Position numbers and translations under genes: made by a program
Part shown: in pieces, positions 37,357 through 46,601 of the stretch
How positions within the stretch are numbered: the first letter of the stretch is position 1
Layout of the letters: every line of letters starts with the position of its first letter
Notes under the pieces: generated by a model
What the model saw: only the letters and a program-made list of their open reading frames with translations
Told to the model about the DNA's origin: nothing
Database searches by the model: none
Source of the DNA: Sphingopyxis sp. OAS728
Lineage (GTDB): Bacteria > Pseudomonadota > Alphaproteobacteria > Sphingomonadales > Sphingomonadaceae
Assembly (NCBI RefSeq): GCF_014873485.1
Contig: NZ_JADBDT010000001.1
Span: forward strand, 2,976,001-3,040,000
Direction of reading: 5' to 3'
Length of the DNA: 64,000 nt

Positions 37357-37821
37357 ATGGATATCGCCGCCAAAATCGCCGAACTCGGCCTCGAACTTCC
37401 CAAGCCCGCCGCGCCGGTCGCTGCCTATGTGCCCGTCGTTGAACATGGCGGCCTGCTCTATGTGAGCGGCCAGCTGCCGTTCCGTGACGGACAGGTCGTG
37501 ACCGGCCGCCTTGGCGAAGACGTCGATGTTGCGGGCGGACAGGATGCCGCACAGCGCGTTGCGCTGATGCTCGTCGCACAGATCGGACAGGCGCTCGGCG
37601 GCGACTGGTCGCGCATCGAGCGCGTCGTCAAGCTCGGCGTGTTCGTCAACAGCACCCCCGACTTCACCGATCAGGCGAAGGTCGCCAATGGCGCGTCGGA
37701 GCTGTTCGAAACACTGTTCGGCGAAGCGGGCCGTCACGCGCGCGCCGCGGTCGGCGTCGCGGTGCTGCCGCTTGGCGCGGCGGTCGAGGCCGACGCGATC
37801 GTCGCGGTGCGCCCGGCGTAA
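37357..37821 (+). CDS. RidA/YjgF-family protein
   Basis: A 154-residue protein of the Rid superfamily, with LLYVSGQLPF near residues 32-41 and HARAAVGVAVLPLGAAVEADAI near the C-terminus. RidA members deaminate reactive enamines and imines. It is slightly longer than canonical RidA (about 128 residues) and resembles the subgroup with an extra N-terminal helix. It lies 15 bases after the HAD gene, ahead of an acyltransferase, so the three may be one operon. Confidence 0.85.
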   Translation: MDIAAKIAELGLELPKPAAPVAAYVPVVEHGGLLYVSGQLPFRDGQVVTGRLGEDVDVAGGQDAAQRVALMLVAQIGQALGGDWSRIERVVKLGVFVNSTPDFTDQAKVANGASELFETLFGEAGRHARAAVGVAVLPLGAAVEADAIVAVRPA

Positions 37822-37824
37822 GCC

Positions 37825-38976
37825 ATGGCCGAGGCCGACCCGCCGGCACGCACGATATCGCTCGGTAGCGGCGTCGCCGCGACCGACGCGGCGGCGTGGG
37901 ACGCGCTTCACGATGGCGGCAATCCGTTCGTCGGCCACGCCTTCCTGTCGCTGCTCGAAGAATCGGGTAGCGTCGGGGCGGGCACCGGCTGGCAGGCTGC
38001 GCCGTTGCTGGTCGAGGATGCGGGCGGCGCGCTCGTCGCCGCCGCGCCCGCATACCTCAAGTCGCACAGCCAGGGCGAATATGTCTTCGACCATGCCTGG
38101 GCCGATGCGTGGGCGCGCGCGGGGGGCGACTATTATCCCAAGCTGCAGATCGCGGCGCCGTTCACGCCGGTACCGGGGCCGCGCTTGCTCTCGAATGATG
38201 GAGGTGACGCACAGCTGTTGCTCCGCGCCGCCGAAGCGGTGGTACGGCAGAATCAGCTGTCGTCGGCGCACGCAACCTTCGTTGCGCCCGATCAGATGCC
38301 CTTGTTCGAGGAAGCAGGCTGGCTCGTCCGCCGCGATATCCAGTTTCATTTCGCGAATGCAGGCTATCGCAGCTTCGACGATTTCCTCGCCACGCTGACT
38401 TCGGCGAAGCGCAAACAGCTTCGCAAGGAGCGCGCGCGCGCGGTCGAGGGGCTGCGGATCGACGAACTGACCGGCGATGCGATCCGTCCCGAGCATTGGG
38501 ACGCGATGTGGCTTTTCTATCAGGACACCGGCGCGCGCAAATGGGGACATCCGTACCTCACGCGCGAGGCCTTCGACCTGATGGGCGATAGGATGGCGGA
38601 GCAGATCATCCTGCTGATCGCCTATGACGGCGAAGAACGACCGGTAGCGGGCGCGCTGCATTTCCTCGGCGCCGACACTTTATACGGCCGTTATTGGGGG
38701 TGCCAGATGGACATCCCCTATCTGCATTTCGAACTCTGCTATTACCGCGCGATCGACATTGCGATCGAGCGCGGGCTGGCCCGCGTCGAGGCCGGCGCGC
38801 AGGGCGGGCACAAGCTCGCGCGCGGCTATGGCCCCGTCGCGACCTGGTCGGCACATTTCATCGCCGATCCGGGATTTCGCCGCGCCGTTGCCGACTATCT
38901 CGAGCAGGAACGGCAGGCGGAGGCTGTAGAGATGGAATGGCTCGAAGGGCACACGCCCTTCAAGTGGAAGGGTTAG
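37825..38976 (+). CDS. GNAT/FemAB-like acyltransferase
   Basis: The 383-residue protein resembles the PF04339 group (peptidogalycan biosynthesis/recognition, FemAB-like): an N-terminal WDALHDGGNPFVGHAFLSLLE, central FDHAWADAWARAGGDYYPKLQ and a C-terminal LARVEAGAQGGHKLARGYGP that repeats the acyl-CoA fold. The substrate is unknown. It starts 3 bases after the RidA gene and converges on a SEL1 gene with a 4-base overlap. Confidence 0.8.
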   Translation: MAEADPPARTISLGSGVAATDAAAWDALHDGGNPFVGHAFLSLLEESGSVGAGTGWQAAPLLVEDAGGALVAAAPAYLKSHSQGEYVFDHAWADAWARAGGDYYPKLQIAAPFTPVPGPRLLSNDGGDAQLLLRAAEAVVRQNQLSSAHATFVAPDQMPLFEEAGWLVRRDIQFHFANAGYRSFDDFLATLTSAKRKQLRKERARAVEGLRIDELTGDAIRPEHWDAMWLFYQDTGARKWGHPYLTREAFDLMGDRMAEQIILLIAYDGEERPVAGALHFLGADTLYGRYWGCQMDIPYLHFELCYYRAIDIAIERGLARVEAGAQGGHKLARGYGPVATWSAHFIADPGFRRAVADYLEQERQAEAVEMEWLEGHTPFKWKG

Positions 38977-39287
38977 GCCGCGAAGCGGCGTGCGGCGGGA
39001 CGGCGCGCCGTCTCGTCGAGCCAGGCGCGCGCCTGGCGCTGCGCTTCGGCAATTTCATCGCGCGACATTTCGTCGGACAGGTCAGCGCGGCATTGCTGGC
39101 CTTCGATATTGCCGCCGAGTGCTGCCAGGTTGAACCATTTATGCGCCTGGATCAGGTCGACATCGACCCCGCCGGTGCCGGTAGAAAAAGCGATACCGAG
39201 ATCGAAATAGGCGTTGGCGTCGCCGCGTGCGGCGTCGAGCAGACGGCTCTCGATCAGATATTGGGCAGACTTCAGACTATTCGCCAT
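38973..39287 (-). CDS. Small SEL1-repeat protein
   Basis: The 104-residue protein starts MANSLKSAQYLIESRLLD; AAGGGG precedes it. It holds one or two SEL1-type repeats (GDANAYFDLGIAFSTGTGGVDVDLIQAHKWFNLAALGGN in segments), a helix-turn-helix repeat used for protein contacts. No signal peptide or transmembrane helix is visible. Function unknown; it is convergent with the acyltransferase gene. Confidence 0.8.
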   Translation of the reverse strand: MANSLKSAQYLIESRLLDAARGDANAYFDLGIAFSTGTGGVDVDLIQAHKWFNLAALGGNIEGQQCRADLSDEMSRDEIAEAQRQARAWLDETARRPAARRFAA

Positions 39288-39426
39288 GATAACCCCCTTT
39301 GCCTCCACCCCACATGGAGACCTCGGGGCCAAATTTGCGACTTATGGTCAACAAAGCGTTAACGATGATCCGAATTTTTGTGGATATCGTCAAAAGTCGG
39401 CGAAAATTGGCGGGTTTCGACGTTAA

Positions 39427-40266
39427 CTAACCGACCGGCAAATTATCGATCAGCCGTGTTTTACCGATCCGCGCCGCCGCAAGCAGGCGTGCGGGCTTCC
39501 GGAAAGCGCTCAATCTTTCCAGACTGTCAGCGTCGGCGAGCGCGACATAATCGACGCTGTCGAACCCGCCCTTGACGATCGCCGCCTCGGCCTTGGCGAG
39601 TGCCTCGGCAACATCGGCGCCTCCCGCGATCGCTTTTGCCGCCGCCTTCAATGTCGCGGGAAAGACGGTCGCAGCGACGCGCTGATCCTTCGACAAATAG
39701 GCGTTGCGCGACGACAGCGCGAGACCGTCGGTGTCGCGCGCGATCGGCGCGCCCAAAATGTCGATACCGAAATCGAGGTCGCGCGCCATGCGGCGGATGA
39801 TCGCGAGCTGCTGCCAGTCCTTCTCGCCAAAGATCGCGACGTCGGGCCGCACCTGGTTGAACAATTTGGCGACGACGGTCGCAACCCCGTCGAAATGGCC
39901 GGGGCGCGCCGCGCCGCAGTAATCGGCGCCAAGCTCGGCGACCTCGATATGCGTGCTGTGTCCGCCGGGGTACATCGTCGCGACGTCGGGCGCCCAGAGC
40001 AGCCCCGTGCCTTCCTGCGCGAGCATCGCGGCGTCGCGTGCCTCGTCGCGGGGATAGGCGGCGAAATCCTCATTGGGGCCGAACTGGGTCGGATTGACGA
40101 AGATCGACACGACGGCATGGTCGGCGACACGCCTTGCCATGCGGACGAGTGAGATATGGCCGTCGTGTAGCGCGCCCATCGTCGGCACGAGTGCGACGCT
40201 CTTGCCGCCCTGCTTTAGTGCCGTAACGGCACGGTGCAGCATTGCGATGTCACGGATGATTTGCAC
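39427..40266 (-). CDS. panC: Pantothenate synthetase
   Basis: The 279-residue enzyme joins pantoate and beta-alanine. Motifs: PTMGALHDGHISLVRMA near residues 28-44 (HxGH), FGEKDWQQL near 146 and the KMSKS-like SSRNAYL near 184. It starts with GTG at 40266, with GAAGGGC upstream. It is divergent from mipZ. Confidence 0.95.
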   Translation of the reverse strand: MQIIRDIAMLHRAVTALKQGGKSVALVPTMGALHDGHISLVRMARRVADHAVVSIFVNPTQFGPNEDFAAYPRDEARDAAMLAQEGTGLLWAPDVATMYPGGHSTHIEVAELGADYCGAARPGHFDGVATVVAKLFNQVRPDVAIFGEKDWQQLAIIRRMARDLDFGIDILGAPIARDTDGLALSSRNAYLSKDQRVAATVFPATLKAAAKAIAGGADVAEALAKAEAAIVKGGFDSVDYVALADADSLERLSAFRKPARLLAAARIGKTRLIDNLPVG

Positions 40267-40352
40267 GCCCGGTCGCCCTTCGATATTGGCGCGACTATAT
40301 CACTTCGCGCGCTGGCCGCCCATGCCGCGCAAACAGGAAAATCGCAACGCTC

Positions 40353-41162
40353 ATGACGAAGCCCGCACCGCACCGCATCATCTTCGCCAATGAAAAGGGT
40401 GGGACGGGCAAATCGACCTGCGCCGTGCATTTCGCGGTCGCGCTGGCGAGCCAGGGCTGGCGCGTCGCGGGCATCGATCTCGATCCGCGCCAGCGCACCT
40501 TTCACCGCTATCTCGAGAACCGCGAACAGACCGCGAAGCGCCGCGAGGTCACGTTGCCGACGCCGCGCTTCGAGGTCTTCACCGGTTCGACGATCGAGGA
40601 ACTCGACGAGCAGGTCGCGCGGCTGTCCGAAGATGCCGATTATATCATCGCCGACACGCCGGGGCGCGACGATGTCTTCGCGCGGCACCTCGCAACGAGC
40701 GCCGACACGCTGGTCACACCGATCAACGACAGCTTCATCGACTTTGACCTCATCGGCCAGGTCGATCCCGAAACCTTTCAGGTCACCCGCCCCAGCTTCT
40801 ACTCCGAACTGATCTGGGACACGCGCAAGGCGCGCGCGAAGACCGACGGGCGGACGATCGACTGGATCATCCTGCGCAACCGCCTCCAGCATGTCGACGC
40901 CCACAATATGCGCCGCGTCGGCGAGGCGCTGACCCAGCTGTCACGCCGCGTCGGCTTCCGCGTCATCCCCGGGCTCGGCGAGCGCGTCATCTATCGCGAG
41001 CTTTTCCCGGCTGGCCTCACCCTGCTCGACAAGGCGCATCTCGGCGGCATGGGAATCGGCCACGTCGTCGCGCGGCAGGAACTCCGCGAGGCGATGGGTG
41101 GACTGAACCTGCCGGCGCGCGAAAGATTGCATCCGGACGGGGATCTGTTCGCCGCCGCCTGA
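40353..41162 (+). CDS. mipZ: Division-plane positioning ATPase MipZ
   Basis: A 269-residue ParA/MinD-type ATPase with the deviant Walker A KGGTGKST at residues 15-22, then [11 protein letters not shown] and a Walker B-like [11 protein letters not shown] near 101. The sequence is of MipZ type, the alphaproteobacterial gradient protein that keeps FtsZ away from the poles and binds ParB near the origin. parA and parB are not in the window. The next gene follows after 28 bases. Confidence 0.9.
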   Translation: MTKPAPHRIIFANEKGGTGKSTCAVHFAVALASQGWRVAGIDLDPRQRTFHRYLENREQTAKRREVTLPTPRFEVFTGSTIEELDEQVARLSEDADYIIADTPGRDDVFARHLATSADTLVTPINDSFIDFDLIGQVDPETFQVTRPSFYSELIWDTRKARAKTDGRTIDWIILRNRLQHVDAHNMRRVGEALTQLSRRVGFRVIPGLGERVIYRELFPAGLTLLDKAHLGGMGIGHVVARQELREAMGGLNLPARERLHPDGDLFAAA

Positions 41163-41190
41163 CCCTTCTCTCTCCCCAAGAGGTTCAAAA

Positions 41191-42585
41191 ATGACGCATA
41201 ATTTCCATCCAACGATGCTGCGTGAATATGATATCCGCGGCGTCGTCGGCGAGACGCTGTCGGACAAGGACGCCTATGCTATCGGCCGCAGCTTCGCGAC
41301 ATTGGTCCGCCGCGCGGGCGGCAAGCGCGTTGCCGTGGGCTATGACGGCCGCCTGTCGTCGCCCATGCTCGCCGAGGCGCTGATCACCGGGATCAACGCC
41401 GCGGGCGTCGATGCGCTCAACGTCGGGCTCGGGCCGACGCCGATGCTCTATTATGCCGCGTCAACCGAGGATGTGGACGGCGGCATACAGATAACCGGCA
41501 GCCACAATCCCCCCGACTATAACGGCTTCAAATTTGTAATGCAGGGGCGCCCTTTCTACGGCGCCGATATCCTCGGGATCGGCAAAATGGCCGCCGCGGG
41601 TGACTGGGAGTCCGTCGATGTGGGGGGCGAAGGCACGTCTGAGAGCATCGATATCGTCGACGCCTATGTCGATCGGCTGGTCGAAGGGTTCGCGGGCGGC
41701 GCCTTCCGTATCGGCTGGGATGCCGGCAACGGGGCCGCGGGCACCGTCATCGAGAAGCTGACTGCGCGCCTTCCGGGTGAGCATCACCTGCTGTTTACCG
41801 ACATCGACGGCCATTTTCCGAACCACCATCCCGATCCGACCGAGGAGAAGAATCTCGCAGACCTGCGCAAGCTCGTCGCGGAGAAGAGCCTCGATTTCGG
41901 CGTCGCTTTCGATGGAGACGGCGACCGCATCGGCGCGATCGACGGCGAGGGCCGCGTGATCTGGGGCGACCAGTTGCTGCAAATCTATGCCGCCGCGGTG
42001 CTAAAGGACCTGCCCGGCGCGACTGTCATCGCCGACGTGAAGGCGAGCCAGGCGCTGTTCGACCGCGTCGCCGAACTCGGCGGCCAGCCGCTCATGTGGA
42101 AGACCGGCCACAGCCTGATCAAGGCGAAAATGAAGGAAACCGGCAGCCCGCTCGCGGGCGAGATGAGCGGGCATATCTTCTTCGCCGACCGCTATTATGG
42201 CTATGACGATGCGCCCTATGCGGCGATCCGCCTGATCGAGGCGGCGACGAAGCTCGGGCAGAGCGTCACGCAGCTTCGCGGCAACATGGCGCCGATGGTC
42301 AACACCCCCGAAATGCGTTTCCAGGTCGACGAGACCCGCAAATTCGCCATTGTGGACGAAGTCCTCGACCGCCTCGCGACGTCGGGCGCGAAAGTCGACC
42401 GCACCGACGGCGCGCGCGTGCTCACCGACGACGGCTGGTGGCTGCTCCGCGCCTCGAACACGCAGGACGTGCTCGTCGCGCGCGCCGAGGCAAAGGACGA
42501 GGCGGCGCTGGCGCGCCTGCTCGCCGCGATCGACGAACAGCTCGCGCTGTCGGGGATCGTCCGCGGGCCGCAGGCGGCACACTAG
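41191..42585 (+). CDS. pgmG: Phosphomannomutase/phosphoglucomutase
   Basis: A 464-residue alpha-D-phosphohexomutase with the active-site serine loop [14 protein letters not shown] near residues 99-112, the metal-binding DGDGDRIG near 243 and the sugar-binding GEMSGHIFF near 322. It interconverts hexose 1- and 6-phosphates for exopolysaccharide and LPS precursors. In sphingomonads the pgmG product feeds gellan-type polymer synthesis. It is followed by lptB. Confidence 0.92.
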   Translation: MTHNFHPTMLREYDIRGVVGETLSDKDAYAIGRSFATLVRRAGGKRVAVGYDGRLSSPMLAEALITGINAAGVDALNVGLGPTPMLYYAASTEDVDGGIQITGSHNPPDYNGFKFVMQGRPFYGADILGIGKMAAAGDWESVDVGGEGTSESIDIVDAYVDRLVEGFAGGAFRIGWDAGNGAAGTVIEKLTARLPGEHHLLFTDIDGHFPNHHPDPTEEKNLADLRKLVAEKSLDFGVAFDGDGDRIGAIDGEGRVIWGDQLLQIYAAAVLKDLPGATVIADVKASQALFDRVAELGGQPLMWKTGHSLIKAKMKETGSPLAGEMSGHIFFADRYYGYDDAPYAAIRLIEAATKLGQSVTQLRGNMAPMVNTPEMRFQVDETRKFAIVDEVLDRLATSGAKVDRTDGARVLTDDGWWLLRASNTQDVLVARAEAKDEAALARLLAAIDEQLALSGIVRGPQAAH

Positions 42586-42591
42586 TCTCTT

Positions 42592-42621
42592 CTCTCCCCT
42601 CCCTTTCAGGGGAGGGGAGAG
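42592..42621. repeat. 12-bp inverted repeat after pgmG
   Basis: CTCTCCCCTCCC (42592-42603) and GGGAGGGGAGAG (42610-42621) with the loop TTTCAG. It could end the pgmG transcript but has no T-run. I recall such CTCCCCTCCC/GGGAGGGGAG hairpins as dispersed repeats in sphingomonads. Confidence 0.6.
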
Positions 42622-42706
42622 GCCCTGCAAAAATCTTGCCAGATTGACGTTCGCCGCGTCGCTGGGGTAACGCGCTCGTGGGGCTAGAACTGGAACCGAC
42701 CGACCT

Positions 42707-43522
42707 ATGACCGACGACGAATCCAACGCGGGCACGCTGACCGAGGGTGATCATGGCGTCACCGAGCACAGGGCGCATGTCCGCGAGGATGCCGCGACGG
42801 GCAATGGTCTGGCGGTCATCTCGATCGCCAAAAGCTATGACAAGCGCGTCGTGCTCTCGGATGTCTCGCTGTCGGTCGGCAAGGGCGAGGTCGTCGGCCT
42901 GCTCGGCCCGAACGGTGCCGGCAAGACGACCTGTTTCTATTCGATTATGGGGCTGGTGAAGCCTGACGCCGGGCGCATCATGCTCGATGGCGCCGACATC
43001 ACCGCGCTGCCGATGTATCGCCGCGCGATCCTCGGTCTCGGTTACCTGCCGCAGGAAACCTCAATCTTTCGCGGGATGACGGTCGAACAGAATATCGGCG
43101 CGGTGCTCGAACTCAGCGAGCCCGACAAGGTGTCGCGTGAGCGGCGCATGGAAGAATTGCTCGACGAATTCGGTCTCACGCGCCTCCGTGATTCGGCGGC
43201 GATGGCGCTGTCGGGCGGCGAACGGCGCCGCGCCGAAATCGCGCGCGCGCTCGCGGCGAACCCGTCGATCATGCTGCTCGACGAACCTTTTGCGGGCATC
43301 GACCCCCTGTCGATCAGCGACATCCGTGATCTCGTCGCGGACCTCAAGACGCGCGGGATCGGCGTGTTGATCACCGACCATAATGTGCGCGAGACGCTCG
43401 ACCTCGTCGACCGTGCCTGCATCATCTACGACGGCAAGGTGCTGCTTGCCGGCTCGCCCGAAGAGCTCGTCGCCGACCCCGAGGTGCGCCGCCTCTATCT
43501 CGGCGAGGGCTTCTCTTTGTGA
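42707..43522 (+). CDS. lptB: LPS export ABC transporter ATPase LptB
   Basis: A 271-residue ABC ATPase with Walker A GPNGAGKTT (67-75), signature LSGGERRR and Walker B IMLLDEPFAGIDP. It powers lipopolysaccharide transport across the envelope with LptF and LptG. The first 35 residues are an extra hydrophilic stretch absent from E. coli LptB. lptA and lptC, usually upstream, are replaced by pgmG; rpoN follows after 14 bases, as in most proteobacteria. Confidence 0.95.
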   Translation: MTDDESNAGTLTEGDHGVTEHRAHVREDAATGNGLAVISIAKSYDKRVVLSDVSLSVGKGEVVGLLGPNGAGKTTCFYSIMGLVKPDAGRIMLDGADITALPMYRRAILGLGYLPQETSIFRGMTVEQNIGAVLELSEPDKVSRERRMEELLDEFGLTRLRDSAAMALSGGERRRAEIARALAANPSIMLLDEPFAGIDPLSISDIRDLVADLKTRGIGVLITDHNVRETLDLVDRACIIYDGKVLLAGSPEELVADPEVRRLYLGEGFSL

Positions 43523-43536
43523 TCGACTAGCCGCCG

Positions 43537-45003
43537 ATGGCGTTGGGTCCGCGCCTCGATCTCCGCCAGTCGCAATCGCTGGTGATGACGCCGCAGCTGC
43601 AGCAAGCGATCAAGCTGCTGGCGTTGTCGAACCTCGAACTCGAAGCCTATCTGGCCGAAGCGCTCGAAGGCAATCCGCTGCTCGATACCGCCTCGGCGGA
43701 CAGTGACGGCAGCGCGGGAGATCCCGAATTCACACCGGGTAACGAGGCGCCGACAGCCGAAGCCGCCTCGCTCGACGCCGATCAGGCGCTCGCGGCGGAC
43801 GGTGGGAGCGCGAACGATCTCGATGTCGACTTCGCCGCCGACAGCTTCCATCACGACAGCACGAGCGACAATGTGGGGCTGTCGGGATCGGGCGAGGATA
43901 TCGATTTCGACAGCTTCGCCGAGCATGAGGGTACGCTCCACGACCATCTGCTCGCGCAGGTCGGCGAGCGCTTCAGCGGCATCGAGGCGATCGTCGCGGG
44001 TCAGCTCGTCGCGCTCATCGACGAGGCGGGATATCTGCGCGCCGATCTTGCCGAACTCGCCGCGCAACTGGGCGTCCCGCTCGCGCTGATCGAAGAGGTG
44101 CTCGCTGGAATCCAGTGCTTCGACCCGTCGGGCGTTGGTGGGCGCGACCTTGCCGAATGCATCGCGATCCAGGCGCGCGAAGCCGATCGTTATGATCCCG
44201 CGATGGCCACGATGATTGCGCATCTCGATCTCGTCGCCAAGGGTGCGTTCCCGCAGCTGAAACGCATCTGCGGCGTCGACGACGAGGATCTGGCCGACAT
44301 GATTCGCGAACTGCGCGGTTATGACCCGCGGCCAGGGCTGAGATTCGGGGGCGAAGGCGCGCCCGCGGTCGTGCCCGATCTCTATATCCGCCAGACCGCG
44401 AAGGGATGGGCGGTCGAGATCAACAGCGGCACCTTGCCGCGACTGCTCGTCAACCGCCGCTACTATACCGAACTCGCGCAAGGCGCGGCGGCGAAGAGCA
44501 AGGCTTGGCTGTCCGAGCAGCTCGCGGGCGCCAACTGGCTCGTCCGCGCGCTCGACCAGCGCCAGCGCACGATCGTCAAGGTCGCGAGCGCGATCGTGAA
44601 GCAGCAGGAAGGCTTTTTTCTCCACGGCGTCGCGCACATGCGCCCGCTGACCCTGCGCCAGGTCGCCGAGGAAATCGGCATGCACGAATCGACCGTCAGC
44701 CGTGTGACCAGCAACAAATATCTCAGCTGCGCGCGCGGACTGTTCGAGCTCAAATATTTCTTCTCGTCAGGCATTTCGGCGACCGAGGGCGACGGCGCGG
44801 TGTCCGCCGAGGCGGTGAAGAGCCGGATCAAGGCGATGATCGAGGGCGAGGACGCCAAGGCGATTCTCTCCGACGAGACGATCGCGCAGAAACTCTCGGC
44901 CGAAGGGCACGACATTGCGCGGCGCACGGTGGTCAAATATCGCGAGGCGATGGGTTATGGCTCGTCGGTGCAGCGGCGGCGGCAAAAGGCGCTGGCGGGT
45001 TAG
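43537..45003 (+). CDS. rpoN: RNA polymerase sigma-54 factor
   Basis: The 488-residue sigma factor has the N-terminal glutamine-rich activator region (DLRQSQSLVMTPQLQQAIKLL), an acidic region II, the core-binding domain, the helix-turn-helix LRQVAEEIGMHESTVSRVTSNKY near 378 and the RpoN box ARRTVVKYRE near 470. It needs AAA+ activators. The lptB-rpoN order is conserved. Confidence 0.97.
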   Translation: MALGPRLDLRQSQSLVMTPQLQQAIKLLALSNLELEAYLAEALEGNPLLDTASADSDGSAGDPEFTPGNEAPTAEAASLDADQALAADGGSANDLDVDFAADSFHHDSTSDNVGLSGSGEDIDFDSFAEHEGTLHDHLLAQVGERFSGIEAIVAGQLVALIDEAGYLRADLAELAAQLGVPLALIEEVLAGIQCFDPSGVGGRDLAECIAIQAREADRYDPAMATMIAHLDLVAKGAFPQLKRICGVDDEDLADMIRELRGYDPRPGLRFGGEGAPAVVPDLYIRQTAKGWAVEINSGTLPRLLVNRRYYTELAQGAAAKSKAWLSEQLAGANWLVRALDQRQRTIVKVASAIVKQQEGFFLHGVAHMRPLTLRQVAEEIGMHESTVSRVTSNKYLSCARGLFELKYFFSSGISATEGDGAVSAEAVKSRIKAMIEGEDAKAILSDETIAQKLSAEGHDIARRTVVKYREAMGYGSSVQRRRQKALAG

Positions 45004-45027
45004 GATATTCTCCTGATTCCGTTCGTG

Positions 45028-45080
45028 TCGAGCGAAGTCGAGACACCCGCCATGCCGAGGGGCATCTCGACTTCGCTCGA
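45028..45080. repeat. Dispersed inverted repeat, TCGAGCGAAGTCGAGA family
   Basis: TCGAGCGAAGTCGAGA (45028-45043) and TCTCGACTTCGCTCGA (45065-45080) are perfect 16-bp arms with a 21-base middle that itself can pair (TGCC...GGCA). I recall this string as a frequent intergenic repeat in sphingomonads. Confidence 0.7.
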
Positions 45081-45118
45081 TGCGAGCGGAAATATGGGGA
45101 TTTGGTGCGGAGAGCCGG

Positions 45119-45147
45119 TTGACTTTTCGGCCTTATCCCCATAGTTG
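45119..45147 (+). promoter_or_regulatory. Possible rpmJ promoter
   Basis: TTGACT (45119-45124) with TAGTTG (45142-45147) at a spacing of 17, about 43 bases before the gene. The -10 hexamer is weak. Confidence 0.4.
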
Positions 45148-45189
45148 CGCCGCTTCGCGTAGCAACGCCAAGATTTACGGACAGAGATC

Positions 45190-45315
45190 ATGAAGATTCG
45201 CAACAGCCTGAAGTCGCTGAAGGACCGCCACCGGGATAACCGCGTTATCCGCCGCCGTGGCCGCACCTATGTGATCAACAAGACCAACCGCCGCTTCAAG
45301 GCGCGCCAGGGCTAA
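45190..45315 (+). CDS. rpmJ: 50S ribosomal protein L36, zinc-independent form
   Basis: A 41-residue protein, [14 protein letters not shown] at the start and [11 protein letters not shown] at the end, the L36 form lacking the zinc-binding cysteines (YkgO-like). In many genomes such forms replace zinc-binding L36 under zinc limitation. The ATG at 45190 is the only plausible start. It stands alone between rpoN and a HAD gene. Confidence 0.9.
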   Translation: MKIRNSLKSLKDRHRDNRVIRRRGRTYVINKTNRRFKARQG

Positions 45316-45325
45316 TGCCCCTGCG

Positions 45326-45353
45326 CGGGGTGATTTCGCCCCGTTTGCTTTTG
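45326..45353 (+). terminator. Weak terminator-like hairpin after rpmJ
   Basis: CGGGGT (45326-45331) pairs with GCCCCG (45338-45343), including one T-G pair, followed by the T-rich TTTGCTTTT. Confidence 0.45.
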
Positions 45354-45412
45354 ATGAACAGCGTTACGCCGTCGGAGCCTTCCGGCGGCGCTTTCGCGTG
45401 TCTGGAGCAGTT

Positions 45413-46024
45413 ATGATTCGCCGTAGCGTGATCTTCGACGTCGGCCGCGTCCTCTTCGACTGGGACCTGCGCTATCTGTTCACCAAGCTGATCGCCGAGA
45501 AGGACGAGCTCGAATGGTTCGTGACGCACGTCGTCACGCCCGAGTGGCATTTCCAGCACGATGCGGGCCGCCCGCTCGCCGAGATGCTTCCCGAGCTGAA
45601 GGCCGAGTTTCCCGATCATGCGTTGCTGATCGACGCCTATGCGACGCGCTTTAACGAGACGATCCCGGGGCCGATGCCCGGCAGCCTCGAACTGGTCGAG
45701 CGACTCGATGCGGCGGGCGTGCCGCTCTTCGCGATCACCAATTTCGGCCATGAATTCTGGGAAGCTTTCCGCCCGACCCAGCCGGTCTTCGACCGCTTCA
45801 GCGATATAGTCGTGTCGGGGACCGAGAAATTGATGAAGCCCGACCCCGTGATCTACCATCTCGCCATCGAGCGATTCGGCATCGACCCGGCGGGGGCGCT
45901 TTTCATCGACGACAATGCGGCCAATGTCGAAGGCGCCGAATCGGTTGGTATTGCGGGGCACCATTTTGTCGATGCGGCAACGCTGGAGCACGAGTTGGTG
46001 GCGCGGGGTTATCTGTCTACTTGA
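45413..46024 (+). CDS. HAD-superfamily hydrolase, haloacid dehalogenase-like
   Basis: The 203-residue protein has motif I VIFDVGRVLFDWD near residues 6-18, motif II FAITNFGHEF near 107 and motif IV ALFIDDNAANVEGAE near 164. The second residue after the first Asp is Gly, as in YihX/YjjG-type phosphatases, so it is probably a sugar- or nucleotide-phosphate phosphatase. GGAG precedes the ATG by about 5 bases. It ends inside the convergent hypothetical gene by 16 bases. Confidence 0.82.
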   Translation: MIRRSVIFDVGRVLFDWDLRYLFTKLIAEKDELEWFVTHVVTPEWHFQHDAGRPLAEMLPELKAEFPDHALLIDAYATRFNETIPGPMPGSLELVERLDAAGVPLFAITNFGHEFWEAFRPTQPVFDRFSDIVVSGTEKLMKPDPVIYHLAIERFGIDPAGALFIDDNAANVEGAESVGIAGHHFVDAATLEHELVARGYLST

Positions 46025-46584
46025 CGTAGATGCCGATCGATCTGGCTCGTCAATTTGAAGCCGACATAATCATTTTTTCGCGTTGAGCGGCGATAGTAGA
46101 CATTCCAATAGCTGGAAACGCGTTGCTTCATCAGAAACCAGTAAGCTGGATTATCTCTCAGAAACCGAATGATTGGATCGGGAACCGATTCGCCGAACGC
46201 ACCAGCGATGTCATCCAAGATCTCGACCAAATATTCGCCGATCAGGGCCACAATGAATGGTGCAGCCCAAGGCTGAATTTCCCGCAAGAGGTCACGGACC
46301 GCGCGCTGTCGTTCAAACCCGTCGCTACTGCGTGATCGCAGGCATCGCACCATCAAGCGAATATCGCCGCGCAATGCTTCATCGGTGTGATTGTTACGAA
46401 AACGCAGTCGCGCGGGAATTCGAATTGTCTCGCCACCGAGTGAGACTTCAAACTGCTCAGTCCATTGACTAGCCTGAAGTTGAACAGAGCCATAGATTGC
46501 GGCTTCAGTCGCGAACATATGTAGCGACTGAGGAAATGCTTCGCAGAGCAAGTCGGCGCTCAAGCTGGTATGCATTTCTCCCAT
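46009..46584 (-). CDS. Hypothetical protein of foreign-looking composition
   Basis: The 191-residue product is not recognised. It contains hydrophobic stretches (AAPFIVALIGEYLVEIL near residue 106) and a basic C-terminus (YYRRSTRKNDYVGFKLTSQIDRHLRQ). GC content is visibly lower and codon choice unlike its neighbours (TTG, CTA, TCT, AGT), suggesting recent acquisition. It overlaps the HAD gene by 16 bases. Confidence 0.55.
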   Translation of the reverse strand: MGEMHTSLSADLLCEAFPQSLHMFATEAAIYGSVQLQASQWTEQFEVSLGGETIRIPARLRFRNNHTDEALRGDIRLMVRCLRSRSSDGFERQRAVRDLLREIQPWAAPFIVALIGEYLVEILDDIAGAFGESVPDPIIRFLRDNPAYWFLMKQRVSSYWNVYYRRSTRKNDYVGFKLTSQIDRHLRQVDR

Positions 46585-46601
46585 AGTGCCAGGCTGGCGG
46601 C

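Noticed and set aside
39358..39427. Two GTTAAC sites near panC and the SEL1 gene, considered as CtrA half-sites
   Set aside because: They are not spaced as a CtrA box and one lies at the panC stop.
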